In this document: positions 40,218-49,442 of the stretch, piece by piece
Layout of the letters: each line of letters opens with the position of its first letter
Numbering within the stretch: the first letter of the stretch is position 1
NCBI GenBank assembly: GCA_041685355.1
Contig: JAWLFY010000004.1
Location: 1 to 64,000, forward strand
Length of the DNA stretch: 64,000 bases
DNA from: JAWLFY01 sp041685355
Lineage (GTDB): Bacteria > Planctomycetota > Planctomycetia > Pirellulales > Pirellulaceae
Direction: 5' to 3'
Position numbers and translations under genes: made by a program
The notes under the pieces: generated by a model
What the model was told of the DNA's origin: nothing
Seen by the model: only the letters and a program-made list of their open reading frames with translations
Databases searched by the model: none

Positions 40218-41699
40218 TCAGAGCCGTGCCGGGTTGATCGGCACGTCGGGAACTTGCCCCGAAGCCTTCGACCGGAGGATCGGTCGCAGCTTGTCGATCA
40301 CGTCCCGCGCCCGAGCGTCGGGGTCGATCGCCAAGTTCTCAAACTCGCCCGGATCCGCGTGATGGTCGTAAAGTTCGACGCCGGACTCGCCTTCCGCCCA
40401 CTCGGTGTATCGGTATCGCTCGGTGCGGATGCTGCAACCCATGACCGGTCCGGGGAGCCGGTCGTCGGCCGGGCGCAAGACTTGTGTCACGGCGTACCCG
40501 TCCCACGACGACAACGGGTCCTCCAACAACGGCGTCAGATCGCGTCCGTCCAGACCCGCCGGGGCGTCGATCCCCGCGCGGGAAACGAGCGTCGGGTAGA
40601 GATCGACGAATTCGACGACCCGGCGGCATTCCCCGCGGCCCGCCGCACGCGGGGCGCGGATGATCATCGGGGCCCGCGCCGATTCCTCGAACAGCGTTCG
40701 CTTTTGCCAAACGCCCCGGTGCTCGCCCAAGTGATACCCGTGATCGCTCCAGAAAACGACGATCGTGTCGTCGGCGAGACCCAACCGGTCGAGAGCCTCC
40801 AGCAGCCGTCCCACTTGGGCGTCGACGAACGAAACACACGCGTAATAGGCCTGCGTCGCCCGCAGCAACGTCGCTTCGTCGAGCCCGTAATCCGGAATCG
40901 GGTTGTTGTGCGCGAACGCCGCGACCGGGATGTCGTCTCGGTCGTCGACCGGGGCGAACGGCAGTCGCAACGAGTCGAGCGGATACAGATCGAAGTACCG
41001 CTTCGGCGCGACGTACGGCGTGTGCGGCCGAAAGAAACCGACGCCCAAGAAGAACGGCCCGTCACGGTGCTCCTCCATCAGCCGGATCGCCTCGGTCGCG
41101 ATCATCCCGTCGGTCTGTTCCTCGTCGCTCCCCTCCGCCGCCAGCCAACTCAACGCGGCGCTGATCGGCCGCTGCGGCTCGGCGTTCACGATCAACTTCT
41201 CGTCCGTCTTGTCACGTCCCTTCGGGTTGACGGTCAGTTCCCACGACGGCGGATCGTCGAACCCGTCGGTCCCGATCGAAGCGGGGACGTTGTAGTGGTA
41301 AATCTTGCCGACCCGTGCCGCGAAGTATCCGGCCGAACGGAACGCTTGCGATAACGTCACCACGTCGGGGACCTCGTCGCGGAAGTGGCGATCCAAGTCG
41401 TACACGCCGATGCGGTCCGGCCGCAGCCCCGTCATCACCGACGCCCGTGTCGGGTTGCACAGCGGCAACTGGTTATACGCCCGTCGAAAACAAACCCCCT
41501 CCGCCGCGAGCCGGTCGATGTGCGGCGTCCGCGCCACGACGTCGCCATAACACCCCAGCCGACTCGCCAGGTCATCAACGGCAATGAAAAGCACGTTCGG
41601 CGACCCCTCCGGCGGCTCGGCGGTCGCCCGGGCGACATCGCCGAATCCGCCCCATCCGACGGCCACGATCAGAAATAACGAAAGCGAACGAAAAGACAT
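40218..41699 (-). CDS. Sulfatase (iduronate-2-sulfatase-like), secreted
   Basis: 493-aa type I sulfatase. It has a signal peptide (LSLFLIVAVGWGGFGDVARA), metal-binding FIAVDDLASRLGCYGD, and the formylglycine motif C-N-P-T-R with Cys81 in LPLCNPTRASVMTG. Later landmarks are VFWSDHGYHLGEH (about 315-327) and YTEWAEGESGVELYDH. C-x-P-T-R with this C-terminus resembles iduronate-2-sulfatase-like planctomycete enzymes. The substrate is unknown. It is followed by a PGPGW gene upstream on the same strand (14 bases before the sulfatase start), so the two may share a transcript. Confidence 0.94.
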   Translation of the reverse strand: MSFRSLSLFLIVAVGWGGFGDVARATAEPPEGSPNVLFIAVDDLASRLGCYGDVVARTPHIDRLAAEGVCFRRAYNQLPLCNPTRASVMTGLRPDRIGVYDLDRHFRDEVPDVVTLSQAFRSAGYFAARVGKIYHYNVPASIGTDGFDDPPSWELTVNPKGRDKTDEKLIVNAEPQRPISAALSWLAAEGSDEEQTDGMIATEAIRLMEEHRDGPFFLGVGFFRPHTPYVAPKRYFDLYPLDSLRLPFAPVDDRDDIPVAAFAHNNPIPDYGLDEATLLRATQAYYACVSFVDAQVGRLLEALDRLGLADDTIVVFWSDHGYHLGEHRGVWQKRTLFEESARAPMIIRAPRAAGRGECRRVVEFVDLYPTLVSRAGIDAPAGLDGRDLTPLLEDPLSSWDGYAVTQVLRPADDRLPGPVMGCSIRTERYRYTEWAEGESGVELYDHHADPGEFENLAIDPDARARDVIDKLRPILRSKASGQVPDVPINPARL

Positions 41700-41713
41700 G
41701 TGGCCCTCGGGGT

Positions 41714-42175
41714 TCAGAGTTCCAGCGGCGGACGGCCTGCACGATGCCGCAACCAGTTAACGCCGCGGAGGATTGGCGGGCGGGTCACCAGGTAACGCTC
41801 CAGCCGACGCTTGCCAGGGTAGTTAATCAACACCAGCCCCATCAGGATCGTGAGCAGCCCTTGACCCGGGAGCAGTAACATCAACACGCCGCCGACCAGC
41901 AACACCGCCCCCGCCAGATTCTTTCCCACCAGCAACGCCCAGCGGACGAACGGGCGCCGTGTCGCCCACAGAATCGGCGACCGGCGCGGGTCGCGAAAAT
42001 AGTCGGTCGGCATCCGAGACACCAAAACCGGGATCAACACCAGCGACGCGAACAACGTGATCGCCGATAACACCCCGAGCGCCGCGAAGATCACGGCGAT
42101 GTCGATGCCGGCCCAAGCTTCGAACCGGTCCGTCCAATCCGCCTCGCCCGTCGGATCCCGCTCAGTCGTTCGCAT
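41714..42175 (-). CDS. PGPGW-like small transmembrane protein
   Basis: 153-aa membrane protein. Hydrophobic helices lie at about 27-52 (IAVIFAALGVLSAITLFASLV) and about 84-115 (VGKNLAGAVLLVGGVLMLLLPGQGLLTI). The PGQGLLTILMGLVLINYPGK stretch is the PGPGW-type signature seen in putative transmembrane proteins of this family. Function is unknown. It lies just upstream of the sulfatase on the same strand. Confidence 0.8.
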   Translation of the reverse strand: MRTTERDPTGEADWTDRFEAWAGIDIAVIFAALGVLSAITLFASLVLIPVLVSRMPTDYFRDPRRSPILWATRRPFVRWALLVGKNLAGAVLLVGGVLMLLLPGQGLLTILMGLVLINYPGKRRLERYLVTRPPILRGVNWLRHRAGRPPLEL

Positions 42176-42550
42176 GCCGCCTCACGCCGTGTCGATCCGT
42201 CATCACCCCGGGCGGCCCCTATTGTAGAGAGTCCCCCGGGGATCGCGACGGTCTCCCGTGCCGATCCGTACGGACCGGTTCCCCGCCGTGCCGAACATCC
42301 CCACGCAGATCCGATGCCGATCAACGCCAACGATGAGACGCGGCCGAAGGCCAATCAGGGCGGTCGATTATGCCCCACGAAGTGAAAAACGGCGTCTGGA
42401 AAGCCCCAGTTTGCGTCGGAGCGTTTACAATCGACCGGAGAATCGGGCAAACCGAGCCATCCCGAACAATCCTCCGGGAACGCTCCCCCGCTGATCATCC
42501 CTCTGACCGACATCGACATGACCGACATCAAAAAACAAGGACCCCGTCCC
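42176..42550. other. Divergent intergenic region without a gene
   Basis: This gap of about 375 bases lies between the PGPGW gene (-) and the Gfo/Idh gene (+). I see no gene or strong structure; a short CCGTACGG palindrome lies near 42267. Promoters for both genes should be here. AAGGA at about 42536 is the ribosome site of the oxidoreductase. Confidence 0.55.
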
Positions 42551-43852
42551 ATGGATAAGCAATCCGATCGCCGCGAATTTTTGAAGCAGACCTCGGCCGT
42601 TGCGGCCGGCGCGGCGTTGACCAGCACGATCGCCAAATCGGCACACGCCGCCGGGAGCGACGAGATCAAGTTCGTCGTGATCGGCACCGGCGGACGCGGC
42701 ACCGGTGCCGCCGACCAGATCATGAATACGAAGGGGAACACCAAATTGGTCGCCGTCGCGGACGCGTTCGCCGAGAAAGCCGAATCGGCCATCGCGCGGT
42801 TGCAAAGCCGTCATGGCGACAAGGTCGACGTCCCCTCCGACCGCGTCTTCACCGGCCTCGACGGATACAAGCACGCGATCGACTCCGACTGTGACGTCGT
42901 CGTCATCGCGACCCCGCCCGGGTTCAAACCGCAACAGTTCGAATACGCGGTCAACAAAGGGCGACACGTCTTCATGGAAAAGCCGGTCGCCTCCGACGCC
43001 GTCGGCGTCAAACGGGTTATGGACTCGGTCGAAGAATCGAAGAAGAAAAACCTGATGGTCGCGATCGGCCTGCAGCGGCGTCACGAACCGCGGTACCTCG
43101 AGACGATCGCCCGGATTCACGACGGCGCGATCGGTGACATCATCTGCCAACGGGTGTACTGGAACGGCGGAGGCATCTGGTATCGCAACCGGACCCCCGA
43201 GCAAACCGAAATGGCGTTCCAGACCAACAACTGGTACCACTTCAACTGGCTCTCGGGTGACCAGATTTGCGAGCAACACATCCACAATCTCGACGTCGGC
43301 TGTTGGGTCAAAGGGGAATACCCCGTCGAGTGCAACGGGATGGGTGGCCGTGAGATGCGCGAAGGGGGCGACGCGACCAAGTCGCAAATCTTCGACCATA
43401 CGTTCTGCGAATACACCTTCGCCGACGGTACGAAAATGTTCAGCCAGGGCCGACACCTGAAAGGCGGCTGGAACCAAGTCGCCGAGTTCGCCCACGGGAG
43501 CAAAGGGACCGCCGACCCCTCGGGATCGATCGATGGCCCCAACGCGTGGAAGTTCACCGGCAAAAGCCCGGGCGGCCACCAGCAAGAACAGCACGACATG
43601 ATCGAGGCGCTGATGGCGGGCCAGATCTACAACGAAGGGGAATACGGCGCGAAGTCGACCTTCACCGCGATCCTCGGTCGCGAAGCGTGCTACTCGGGGA
43701 AGGTCATCAAGTGGGATGAGCTGTGGGCCAACGGCCGCGAACTCGCCCCGGGAATCGATGACTACACGCTTAACTCGACCCCGCCCACCGTCCCCGGCCC
43801 CGACGGCAAGTACCCGGTCCCCGTCCCCGGCCAGTACGACCCGTTCGCCTGA
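42551..43852 (+). CDS. Gfo/Idh/MocA family oxidoreductase, Tat signal
   Basis: 433-aa NAD(P)-dependent oxidoreductase of the Gfo/Idh/MocA family. The Tat-like signal DRREFLKQTSAVAAGAALTS lies at the N-terminus. The Rossmann segment IKFVVIGTGGRGTGAADQI follows at about 36-54, then the family catalytic motif HVFMEKPVASD near residue 139 (EKP) and a helix with GLQRRHEPRYLETI. Such enzymes oxidise or reduce sugars or inositols with tightly bound NAD(P); Tat export suggests a periplasmic role. The ATG at 42551 has AAGGA 9 bases upstream, which I prefer over an ATG at 42518. It stands alone, facing the PEP-CTERM gene. Confidence 0.93.
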   Translation: MDKQSDRREFLKQTSAVAAGAALTSTIAKSAHAAGSDEIKFVVIGTGGRGTGAADQIMNTKGNTKLVAVADAFAEKAESAIARLQSRHGDKVDVPSDRVFTGLDGYKHAIDSDCDVVVIATPPGFKPQQFEYAVNKGRHVFMEKPVASDAVGVKRVMDSVEESKKKNLMVAIGLQRRHEPRYLETIARIHDGAIGDIICQRVYWNGGGIWYRNRTPEQTEMAFQTNNWYHFNWLSGDQICEQHIHNLDVGCWVKGEYPVECNGMGGREMREGGDATKSQIFDHTFCEYTFADGTKMFSQGRHLKGGWNQVAEFAHGSKGTADPSGSIDGPNAWKFTGKSPGGHQQEQHDMIEALMAGQIYNEGEYGAKSTFTAILGREACYSGKVIKWDELWANGRELAPGIDDYTLNSTPPTVPGPDGKYPVPVPGQYDPFA

Positions 43853-43877
43853 GCGACCCGTTCGTGAAACCCCTCTC

Positions 43878-43935
43878 TCCCGGGCGCCACCCGGGAAGCG
43901 TGTTCCCGTCGTAGCCGAACTCGTGAAGAGTTCGG
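43878..43935. terminator. Two tandem hairpins, bidirectional terminator candidate
   Basis: TCCCGGG (43878-43884) pairs with CCCGGGA (43890-43896) across 5 nt. CCGAACTC (43915-43922) pairs with GAGTTCGG (43928-43935) across 5 nt. Both stems are perfect and lie between the convergent Gfo/Idh and PEP-CTERM genes. Confidence 0.65.
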
Positions 43936-43995
43936 ACGCCTCGTCGTTCGAGGCGGAACCCCGTCGGGATGCGGGACGGCGGGGCGGTGCCGTGG

Positions 43996-45432
43996 TTACC
44001 CGCGGCTGCGGAGAAAACGGCGGCGACGACGGTGTCCCCAAATCCCCAAGCCGATCGCCATCGTCGCGAAAATCACCCCGCTCCCCGGCTCCGGGGTGCT
44101 GTGGACCATGCCGCCAAACGATCCGGTCGCATCCGCCGTGAAGGGGACCAACTCCCCGTTCCGAATCTGTAACCCGGTCTGGTTACCCGACCGCACCGTC
44201 TCCAGCGCCAGGCTCAACGTTCCGGTCGGGGGATCAATCTCCGGGAACAACCAACCGCCGGTGTAATCGATCGGTGACGTACTGGTGAAACTCGCGCCCG
44301 AGACGCCAGGCATCCCGACGATCATCCCTTCGTGGATCGTTCCCGCCAACAGCAACGAGTTCGACGCGTCGAAGATCGAGAAACCGCCACCCAAGGTCGA
44401 CTGGGTAATCACGCCACCCGGCGTGGTTGAAGCGGATCCGTCGAGGCCGATCCCAAAGATCGAGAGCGAACCGCCCGAGAGGATGTCCGTGTAGCTCGAC
44501 CCGAAGTTACCGGCAAACGTGACCTGAGAGTCTTGCAACCCCATCGTCCCCGCGACGAGGTCGTCAGCGGTCCCGACGGCCGATCCGTCAAACTCAAAGT
44601 CGGGCCCGCTGTTTCCAAAGTTGACCTTTAAGATCGTCCCCGCGGATGCCGGCGCCGACGCACCGGCCAAGCATACGATCGCGCCCAACGCGACGGCACA
44701 CCGCCGAAGCGTATCTGCCGGAAACATGGCGATCGAGCGGCGGCCCCGCCGAGTCAACGTGATCCCTCCGAGTAACGCGATCGCGATCCCCGCGAGCGTC
44801 GACGGTTCGGGGACCGCGGTCACCCCCGACGTCCCAACCTGGCCCGTCGCGATCGCCGAAAACGACGCCAGCGCCCCGTCGCCGGAGACCGCCATTCCGG
44901 CCCCCCCAGACGACATCACGTCATCGAACGACAGGCTCAGCGATCCGTCTCCCATCGGCCCCGTGAGCGAACCGCCCGTCCATCGGATCGGCGAAGTGCT
45001 CAGGAAGCTGCCGGTCGGGGAAGCCGTATCCCCGGTGATCAAACCGCCGTCGATCGCGCCGCTCAACAGCAGCGTGTTGTTGGCGTCGTAGATCGACAAC
45101 TGGCCCCCAGAAGTCGTCTGAAGGACCGTCGAACCGAGCAGCGTCGCCGCTCCGTCGCTGGCGATCCCCTGAAGCGTCAGCGAAGCTCCCGAATTGACGT
45201 TCGGCAGTTGCCCGGCGAGCGGCCCCAGGAACACCAGTCCGGTGTCTTGATCCCCCGCGGTCGAGCCGCCGAGATCATCGATCGTTGCGAGAGAAGAACC
45301 GTCGAACCGAACGTCGGCCGGCGGGTTGGACTGGCCGAGATCGAACTTGATCACCGTCGCGGCCGAGGCGGACGTGGTGGTGGTGGTCGCGGCCAGCATC
45401 GAGACGGCGACCAGGGTGTGAAATCGGTACAT
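43996..45432 (-). CDS. Double PEP-CTERM protein: two paralogous units fused in frame
   Basis: 478-aa frame containing two complete secreted PEP-CTERM proteins in tandem. Unit 1 (about 1-235) has a signal peptide (LVAVSMLAATTTTTSASA), a beta-rich body and a PEP-CTERM sorting tail VPEPSTLAGIAIALLGG plus basic TRRGRR. It continues without a stop into unit 2 (about 236-478), which begins MFPADTLRRCAVALGAIVCL, carries its own signal-like stretch and similar body, and ends TPEPGSGVIFATMAIGLGIW plus RRRRR. The bodies are related: both have FDGS, an LLL[S/A]GTI-like stretch and STSPI. No ribosome site is obvious before the internal ATG at 44727, which could nevertheless initiate a separate protein. 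Such proteins are sorted to the surface by exosortase; no exosortase is in the window. Confidence 0.82.
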   Translation of the reverse strand: MYRFHTLVAVSMLAATTTTTSASAATVIKFDLGQSNPPADVRFDGSSLATIDDLGGSTAGDQDTGLVFLGPLAGQLPNVNSGASLTLQGIASDGAATLLGSTVLQTTSGGQLSIYDANNTLLLSGAIDGGLITGDTASPTGSFLSTSPIRWTGGSLTGPMGDGSLSLSFDDVMSSGGAGMAVSGDGALASFSAIATGQVGTSGVTAVPEPSTLAGIAIALLGGITLTRRGRRSIAMFPADTLRRCAVALGAIVCLAGASAPASAGTILKVNFGNSGPDFEFDGSAVGTADDLVAGTMGLQDSQVTFAGNFGSSYTDILSGGSLSIFGIGLDGSASTTPGGVITQSTLGGGFSIFDASNSLLLAGTIHEGMIVGMPGVSGASFTSTSPIDYTGGWLFPEIDPPTGTLSLALETVRSGNQTGLQIRNGELVPFTADATGSFGGMVHSTPEPGSGVIFATMAIGLGIWGHRRRRRFLRSRG

Positions 45433-45867
45433 GCTGGCTTGGTGGCGTAGGTGAGGTGGACGGCGCGAATAGGGCTCTGGCTCAAGAAGGGTCTTGGTCG
45501 CCTTTTGCTCCGAAAAAGTTCCGATCGTTCGAAGCTATTCACGGGATCTCGACTGGCAAGCTTCATCCGCCGTGGCTAACGCAAGGGACGCCAAATCCCG
45601 AAGCCGCCCTGCTTACCAACGCCACCGCCGGCAGTATCGCTACATCAGGCAACTTCAGAAAATCCCGGAGAACCCTCAAAGTCTGCCCAGCCAGACTCCG
45701 ATACCTGTTGCGGGACGAGGTCTCGACCGACGCCGCGTGGCGACGGGATGGAGGCTTCGTGGGGGGGCTTTCCACACTCGGCCCGTTCGGGGAACACGCC
45801 GTTGCCGTTCGTTCGGTAAACGTGAAGCGTGTTTCACGGCGGCACCGCGCCTAGGGAAGTCCAGGGC
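45433..45867. other. 435-base divergent region, no gene found
   Basis: This region lies between the PEP-CTERM (-) and TolC-like (+) genes. Open frames here (up to about 130 codons) look random in composition. A small CGTGAA/TTCACG hairpin lies at 45821-45838, 30 bases before the TolC-like start. The length would suit long leaders or regulated promoters, but I recognise no riboswitch. Confidence 0.5.
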
Positions 45868-48255
45868 ATGAATCGCTCGCTGTTTCGTCTAACCGCCTAT
45901 CTGCAGCTCGGGATCGCGATCCTGACCGCGACGGGGTGCGCGCCGACGCAACCGTTCTTCTTGAACGAGTCGCCGGAGCTGAAGCACTACCTCGACACGG
46001 CCACGGCGATCGAGTACCCCGACGTCGACGTCGAGAGTTTGCCGGAAACGACGCAATCTCTCGAACCGCTGTCGATCGGCAATCACGACTACCAGTTCTG
46101 GGACGTGTCGTTGGAGGAGTGCGTTTCGATCGCGCTCAACAACTCCAAGTTCCTGATCACCACCGGTGGCATCGCCGAATCCCGACAGAACGTCGCGGAC
46201 CAGTTCGTCAGCGGGACCCCCGAACAGTTCAACAGCGTCTATGACGTCGCGGTCCAACAATCGACGACCCAAACGGTCCCGCTCGTGGTCGACGGCAACG
46301 GCAACCGTGTCCTGCCGCGGGGCGCGATCCGGTCGAACCAAGTCGGTGGCGTCGAGGACGCGCTCTCCGAGTTCGACGCGCAGGCGAGCTCCTTCATCAG
46401 CGGCGACACCACCGACCGACCGCAAAACACCCAAGTCGCGGTCGCCACCCAAACGGTTTCCACGACGTCCCAATCCGCGATCAGCAAGCGGTTCGCCACC
46501 GGCGGCGTCGCCACGCTCCGGCACCAACTCAGCTACAACCGCTCGAAAACGCCGCTGAACCAAACCCTGCGGGTCCTCCCCAGCGACTGGACCGCCTCGA
46601 TCGAGGCGCAAGTCCAGCACCCGCTGATGCGAAACCGCGGGACCCTCGTCAACCGAATCCCGGTCGTCCTCGCCAGCCTCAACGAGGACATCTCGATCAC
46701 CGAGTTCGAGGTCTCCGTGCGGAATCTCGTCCGCGATGTCGAGAACGCCTACTGGGACCTGTACGTCGCCTACCGCAACGTGTCATCGGCGGTGATCGCC
46801 CGGAACAGCGCGATCGTGACCGCCCAGGTCGCCAAGTATCAACTCGAAAACGGCACCGGCACCCAGCAAGAACTTTCCCAAGCGGTCGGCCAGTATTACC
46901 TGTTCCGCGGCCAACTCGAATCGGCGCTTGCCGGGTCGAACCTGCCCGGGTCCGACCGGTTCGGCGTCTACGGCGCCGAGCGACGATTGCGAGAATTGCT
47001 CGGCCAGCCCCCGACCGATGGCCGTCTGATCCGCCCGATCGACGAGCCGACCCTCGCACGCGTCGAGTACGACTGGAACGACAGCGTCGCGCAAACGCTC
47101 TACCTGAGCCCCGAACTGCGGCGAACCAAGATCGCCCTCAAGCAAAACGAGCTCGAACTGATCTCGGCGAAGAACCAAATCTTGCCCGACGTGAACCTGT
47201 CGTTGCTCTATCGCCAAGTCGGCCTCGGCGACACGCTCGGTCCGCCTTCGGGGAACCCCGGTCGCGAATACCCACAATCCGGAAGCAGCGCCCTCCGTTC
47301 GCTCACCAGTGGCGACTTCCAAGAAGGAAGCGTGCGGCTCGAAATCACCCCGCCCGCCTGGGGCGCGCGACGAGAGCACGCCCGGATCCGAAACGCCGAA
47401 CTCCGACTCACCCGACAAAAGGCGTTCCTGCAAGAACAAGAACGGCTGCTCGTCAGCCGGCTCTCTGACGCCGTCGCCGGCGTCGCCACCCACTACCAAC
47501 TTGTCCAAACGATCGCCCAACGATGGCAGGCCGCCGAAGTCGAAGTCGAGGCACGGCTCGCCGAATACAAAGGGGGCCAAGGACAGATCGTGTTCGTGTT
47601 GCAAAGCCAGGAACGCCGCGCCAACGCCCAGATCGAATACTACCGGGCGCTCGGCGAATACAACAAACTGCTCAACTACGTCGACTATCTGAAGGGGACG
47701 TTGCTGGCGAACAGCAACATCGCCCTGGAAGAAGGCCCCTGGGCCGAGAAGGCCTACTGGGACGCCCTGGAACGGGCCCGCGAACGGAGCGCCGGCAAGC
47801 ATCTGGAATATGGCGTGACCCGCCCCGGCGTCGTCCGCCAAGGCCCGGTGCAGGATGCCGAATCCGCCTCCGCGATGTTCGGCGAAGGCACCGCCACCTT
47901 CGGCGAAACCCTGCCGCCGGGATCGCAACCCGGGACGGTCGACCCGGACATGCCCACCCCCGCCGAACCGCTCGACCTGAACATGACCCCGCATCGGCAG
48001 CCGGTGGAGGTCCCCGAACGATCGCTCCTCGATCTCGGCTCGTCGACCGGCGACCTGCTGCAACTCGGCCCGACCCCCGACTCGCTCACCCCCGGAACCC
48101 AAAGCTGGAACCCGTCGGGTGATCCGGCGAATCGCGCGTCCCGTGCTGTCGCGGATCGATCGAGTCGGGACAACGGGTCGCAACCGGTCGGCTCCGGCGT
48201 GGCGCCGGAGTCGCATCCCGAAGTCTCCCGGGCTGGCTACAAAACGTCGCGCTAA
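45868..48255 (+). CDS. TolC-family outer-membrane lipoprotein with long C-terminal tail
   Basis: 795-aa TolC-like outer-membrane efflux protein. The N-terminus (LQLGIAILTATGCAP) has a lipobox with Cys at about 25. The channel helices span about 90-600, e.g. VRNLVRDVENAYWDLYVAYRNV and the second-repeat LSPELRRTKIALKQNELELISAKNQ. After about 610 a Pro/Gly/Ser-rich disordered tail of nearly 170 residues follows, which is unusual in TolC. It likely forms a trans-outer-membrane tunnel for an export system encoded elsewhere. I prefer the ATG at 45868 because it places the lipobox at the N-terminus; an ATG at 45829 is upstream. The next gene, a sugar epimerase, is 61 bases away, possibly linking it to polysaccharide export. 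Confidence 0.9.
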   Translation: MNRSLFRLTAYLQLGIAILTATGCAPTQPFFLNESPELKHYLDTATAIEYPDVDVESLPETTQSLEPLSIGNHDYQFWDVSLEECVSIALNNSKFLITTGGIAESRQNVADQFVSGTPEQFNSVYDVAVQQSTTQTVPLVVDGNGNRVLPRGAIRSNQVGGVEDALSEFDAQASSFISGDTTDRPQNTQVAVATQTVSTTSQSAISKRFATGGVATLRHQLSYNRSKTPLNQTLRVLPSDWTASIEAQVQHPLMRNRGTLVNRIPVVLASLNEDISITEFEVSVRNLVRDVENAYWDLYVAYRNVSSAVIARNSAIVTAQVAKYQLENGTGTQQELSQAVGQYYLFRGQLESALAGSNLPGSDRFGVYGAERRLRELLGQPPTDGRLIRPIDEPTLARVEYDWNDSVAQTLYLSPELRRTKIALKQNELELISAKNQILPDVNLSLLYRQVGLGDTLGPPSGNPGREYPQSGSSALRSLTSGDFQEGSVRLEITPPAWGARREHARIRNAELRLTRQKAFLQEQERLLVSRLSDAVAGVATHYQLVQTIAQRWQAAEVEVEARLAEYKGGQGQIVFVLQSQERRANAQIEYYRALGEYNKLLNYVDYLKGTLLANSNIALEEGPWAEKAYWDALERARERSAGKHLEYGVTRPGVVRQGPVQDAESASAMFGEGTATFGETLPPGSQPGTVDPDMPTPAEPLDLNMTPHRQPVEVPERSLLDLGSSTGDLLQLGPTPDSLTPGTQSWNPSGDPANRASRAVADRSSRDNGSQPVGSGVAPESHPEVSRAGYKTSR

Positions 48256-48316
48256 CGAAAATGCGAGACCGTTGCGAACTCGACACGAGCACCTGGCCTG
48301 AACACTGAGCCCCATC

Positions 48317-49297
48317 ATGATTGACGAGCCGCTCAACCCGCTCAAAGACGCGCGATGCCTGGTGACCGGCGGCGCGGGGTTCATCGGTTCCCATATCACC
48401 GACGCCCTCCGCCACGTCGGAGCCACCGTCCGGGTCGTCGATAACTTCAGCACCGGCTACCGACGCAACCTCGAACACCACCGCGAGGACCCCGGCGTCG
48501 AAGTCGTCGAAGGGGACGTGTCGCACGGCCCGACCGCGTCGCGAGCCGTCGAAGGGGTCGACGTGATCTTTCACGAAGCCGCGATGGCGAGCGTCCCGTG
48601 GAGCATGCGGGAACCCGACCTGTGCCACGCGTGGTGTGCCACGAGCACCGTGAAACTTCTGCAAGCCGGCGTCGCCGCTGGTGTCCGAAGGTTCGTGTTG
48701 GCGTCCACCAGCGCCGCCTACGGAGACTCCGAGTTCGTTTCGAAACGGGAATCCGACCCTGTCGCGCCGCTGTCACCCTACGCCGCCGGCAAGCTGTCCG
48801 CCGAGTCATACTGCCAGGCGTTCGGCCGAAGCTTCGACATCGAAACCGTGATCCTCCGCTACTTCAACGTCTTCGGACCGCGGCAAGACCCCAAGAGCGA
48901 GTACAGCGCCGTGATCCCGCGGTTCGTTTCGATGATCCTCCAAGGAGACCGCCCGATCATCTACGGCGACGGGGAGCAATCGAGAGACTTCGTGTACGTC
49001 GGCGATGTCGCCCGCGCCAACCTGCTCGCCGCCGCGGTCCCGGCCGCGATCGGCGGAACGTTCAACGTCGCCCGCGGCGAACGGACGACCCTGCTCGAAC
49101 TACTGACCGTGCTCAGCGACCTGCTCGGGCGATCGATCGAACCGATCCACGAGCCGCCACGAGTCGGCGACGTTCGCGATTCGCTCGCCGACATCACCCA
49201 GGCCCGGCGCCGACTCGGCTTCGAGCCAACCGTCAACATCCGCGAAGGGCTCCGCCGAAGCATCGACGACTACCGCTCGGGTCCGAGCGGTCAATAG
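48317..49297 (+). CDS. NAD-dependent sugar epimerase/dehydratase
   Basis: 326-aa extended short-chain dehydrogenase. The Rossmann motif GGAGFIGSH lies at about 16-24, the active-site Tyr155-x-x-x-Lys159 is in SPYAAGKLSAE, and FGPRQDPKSEYSAVIPRF is typical of UDP-N-acetylglucosamine/UDP-glucose 4-epimerases (WbpP/GalE group). It probably makes a nucleotide sugar for surface polysaccharide. The exact substrate cannot be read from these motifs. It follows the TolC-like gene on the same strand. Confidence 0.9.
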   Translation: MIDEPLNPLKDARCLVTGGAGFIGSHITDALRHVGATVRVVDNFSTGYRRNLEHHREDPGVEVVEGDVSHGPTASRAVEGVDVIFHEAAMASVPWSMREPDLCHAWCATSTVKLLQAGVAAGVRRFVLASTSAAYGDSEFVSKRESDPVAPLSPYAAGKLSAESYCQAFGRSFDIETVILRYFNVFGPRQDPKSEYSAVIPRFVSMILQGDRPIIYGDGEQSRDFVYVGDVARANLLAAAVPAAIGGTFNVARGERTTLLELLTVLSDLLGRSIEPIHEPPRVGDVRDSLADITQARRRLGFEPTVNIREGLRRSIDDYRSGPSGQ

Positions 49298-49339
49298 GCA
49301 ACGCTCGGGACATAGCCGACGCACTCTTTCACTCTGTAG

Positions 49340-49360
49340 CGGAACGGCGCAAGCCGTCCG
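49340..49360. terminator. GCAA-tetraloop hairpin between convergent genes
   Basis: ACGGC (49344-49348) pairs with GCCGT (49353-49357) around a GCAA (GNRA-type) loop. Outer CGG/CCG pairs extend it across a one-base bulge. It lies between the epimerase (+) and Gfo/Idh (-) genes. It may act as a bidirectional terminator or be a copy of an intergenic palindromic repeat. Confidence 0.5.
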
Positions 49361-49442
49361 GTCCCACGACTCGGCGCGGCAGCGAAGGCGATGGACGGTG
49401 ATTGCACGCCCGGTGCTGTACGATTCGTCGAAGGCAACGACC

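Noticed and set aside
45540..45720. Possible c-di-GMP riboswitch or sigma-54 promoter upstream of the PEP-CTERM/TolC-like genes
   Set aside because: GACGC-like words are present but not in the riboswitch order, and the TTGGC...TTGC spacing is 8 instead of 10 between GG and GC.
46783..48453. 556-codon minus-strand frame opposite the TolC-like gene
   Set aside because: Antisense shadow; the plus-strand TolC helices and lipobox are clear.
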